Source: Selaginella tamariscina (Eukaryota; Streptophyta; Lycopodiopsida; Selaginellales; Selaginellaceae). From it: DNA of 64,000 bases. The stretch lies in assembly GCA_003024785.1 (NCBI GenBank), contig PUQB01000157.1:424511-488510 (forward strand), read 5' to 3'. A model generated the notes under the pieces. That model was not told where the DNA came from, ran no database searches, and saw nothing but the letters and a program-made list of their open reading frames with translations. Positions 63,943 through 64,000 of the stretch are shown here, piece by piece; position 1 is the stretch's first letter, and each line of letters begins with the position of its first letter. Position numbers and translations under genes: made by a program.

Positions 63943-64000
63943 GCTACAATGTATCTACAACATGTATTTCTCATCCACGGATTTTTAAATGATATTGCAA
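63943..64000 (+). mobile_element. Gypsy integrase fragment at the window edge
   Basis: Closely matches 61060-61120 of the LTR element (ACAACATGTATTT..ATCCACGGATTT), encoding a TMYLQHVF..HGF-like stretch; runs out of the window. Confidence 0.8.

Overview
This is nuclear DNA from a land plant. It carries plant gene families (RBOH NADPH oxidase, auxin response factor, DMP/DUF679 membrane protein, GDSL lipase, PPR protein, YODA-type MAPKKK) with many short GT-AG introns, plant-type TTTAGGG motifs, Ty3/gypsy LTR elements and very AT-rich, dinucleotide-repeat-rich introns. I cannot fix the species or lineage.

Layout. The left 35.5 kb is gene-dense: RBOH 3' part (+, 127-2493), ARF (-, 3036-6178), mitochondrial-type ribosomal protein bL19 (-, 8797-11801), GDSL esterase/lipase (-, 11942-13701), an inverted pair of DMP genes (+ 14646-15147; - 15602-16440), a SAM-domain protein (+, 19987-20682), a TPR-RING-LON protein (+, 21781-25701), a PPR protein (+, about 28224-29580), a MAPKKK (+, 31178-34323) and a small conserved plant protein (+, 35071-35513). 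Nearly every one has one or more single-base frame breaks, usually in short homopolymers, inside otherwise well conserved coding sequence. I read this mainly as consensus errors of a long-read assembly, not mass pseudogenisation.

The right part is accessory DNA. From 37621 to 52058 lies what I believe is an undescribed-looking large DNA transposon of about 14.4 kb. It is bounded by 31-bp inverted termini (29/31 identical) and holds, in divergent orientation: (-) an FCP1/NIF-type HAD phosphatase-like gene; (-) a gene that joins a ParB/sulfiredoxin-fold domain to a degenerate N6/N4 DNA-methyltransferase-like domain; and (+) a DUF7869-type RNase H-fold transposase-like gene. Between the two divergent units sit two arrays of the palindrome GGCGGGATTAATCCCGCC (about 28 and 12 copies, period about 45 bp), each just upstream of the first coding exon of one gene, with telomere-like repeats between them. 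A 250-bp MITE-like relic with the same termini lies between the two DMP genes (15345-15594), which supports a mobile family.

From 55 kb on there is an unrecognised ORF, then degraded Ty3/gypsy gag arranged as an inverted repeat. A younger gypsy-type element (58708-62091) with 211/195-bp LTRs, a tRNA-Met-type primer site and a perfect 5-bp target duplication (ACACT) is inserted into it. A diverged inverted copy of the transposon's internal promoter region follows (62912-63942), then another gypsy integrase fragment at the window edge.
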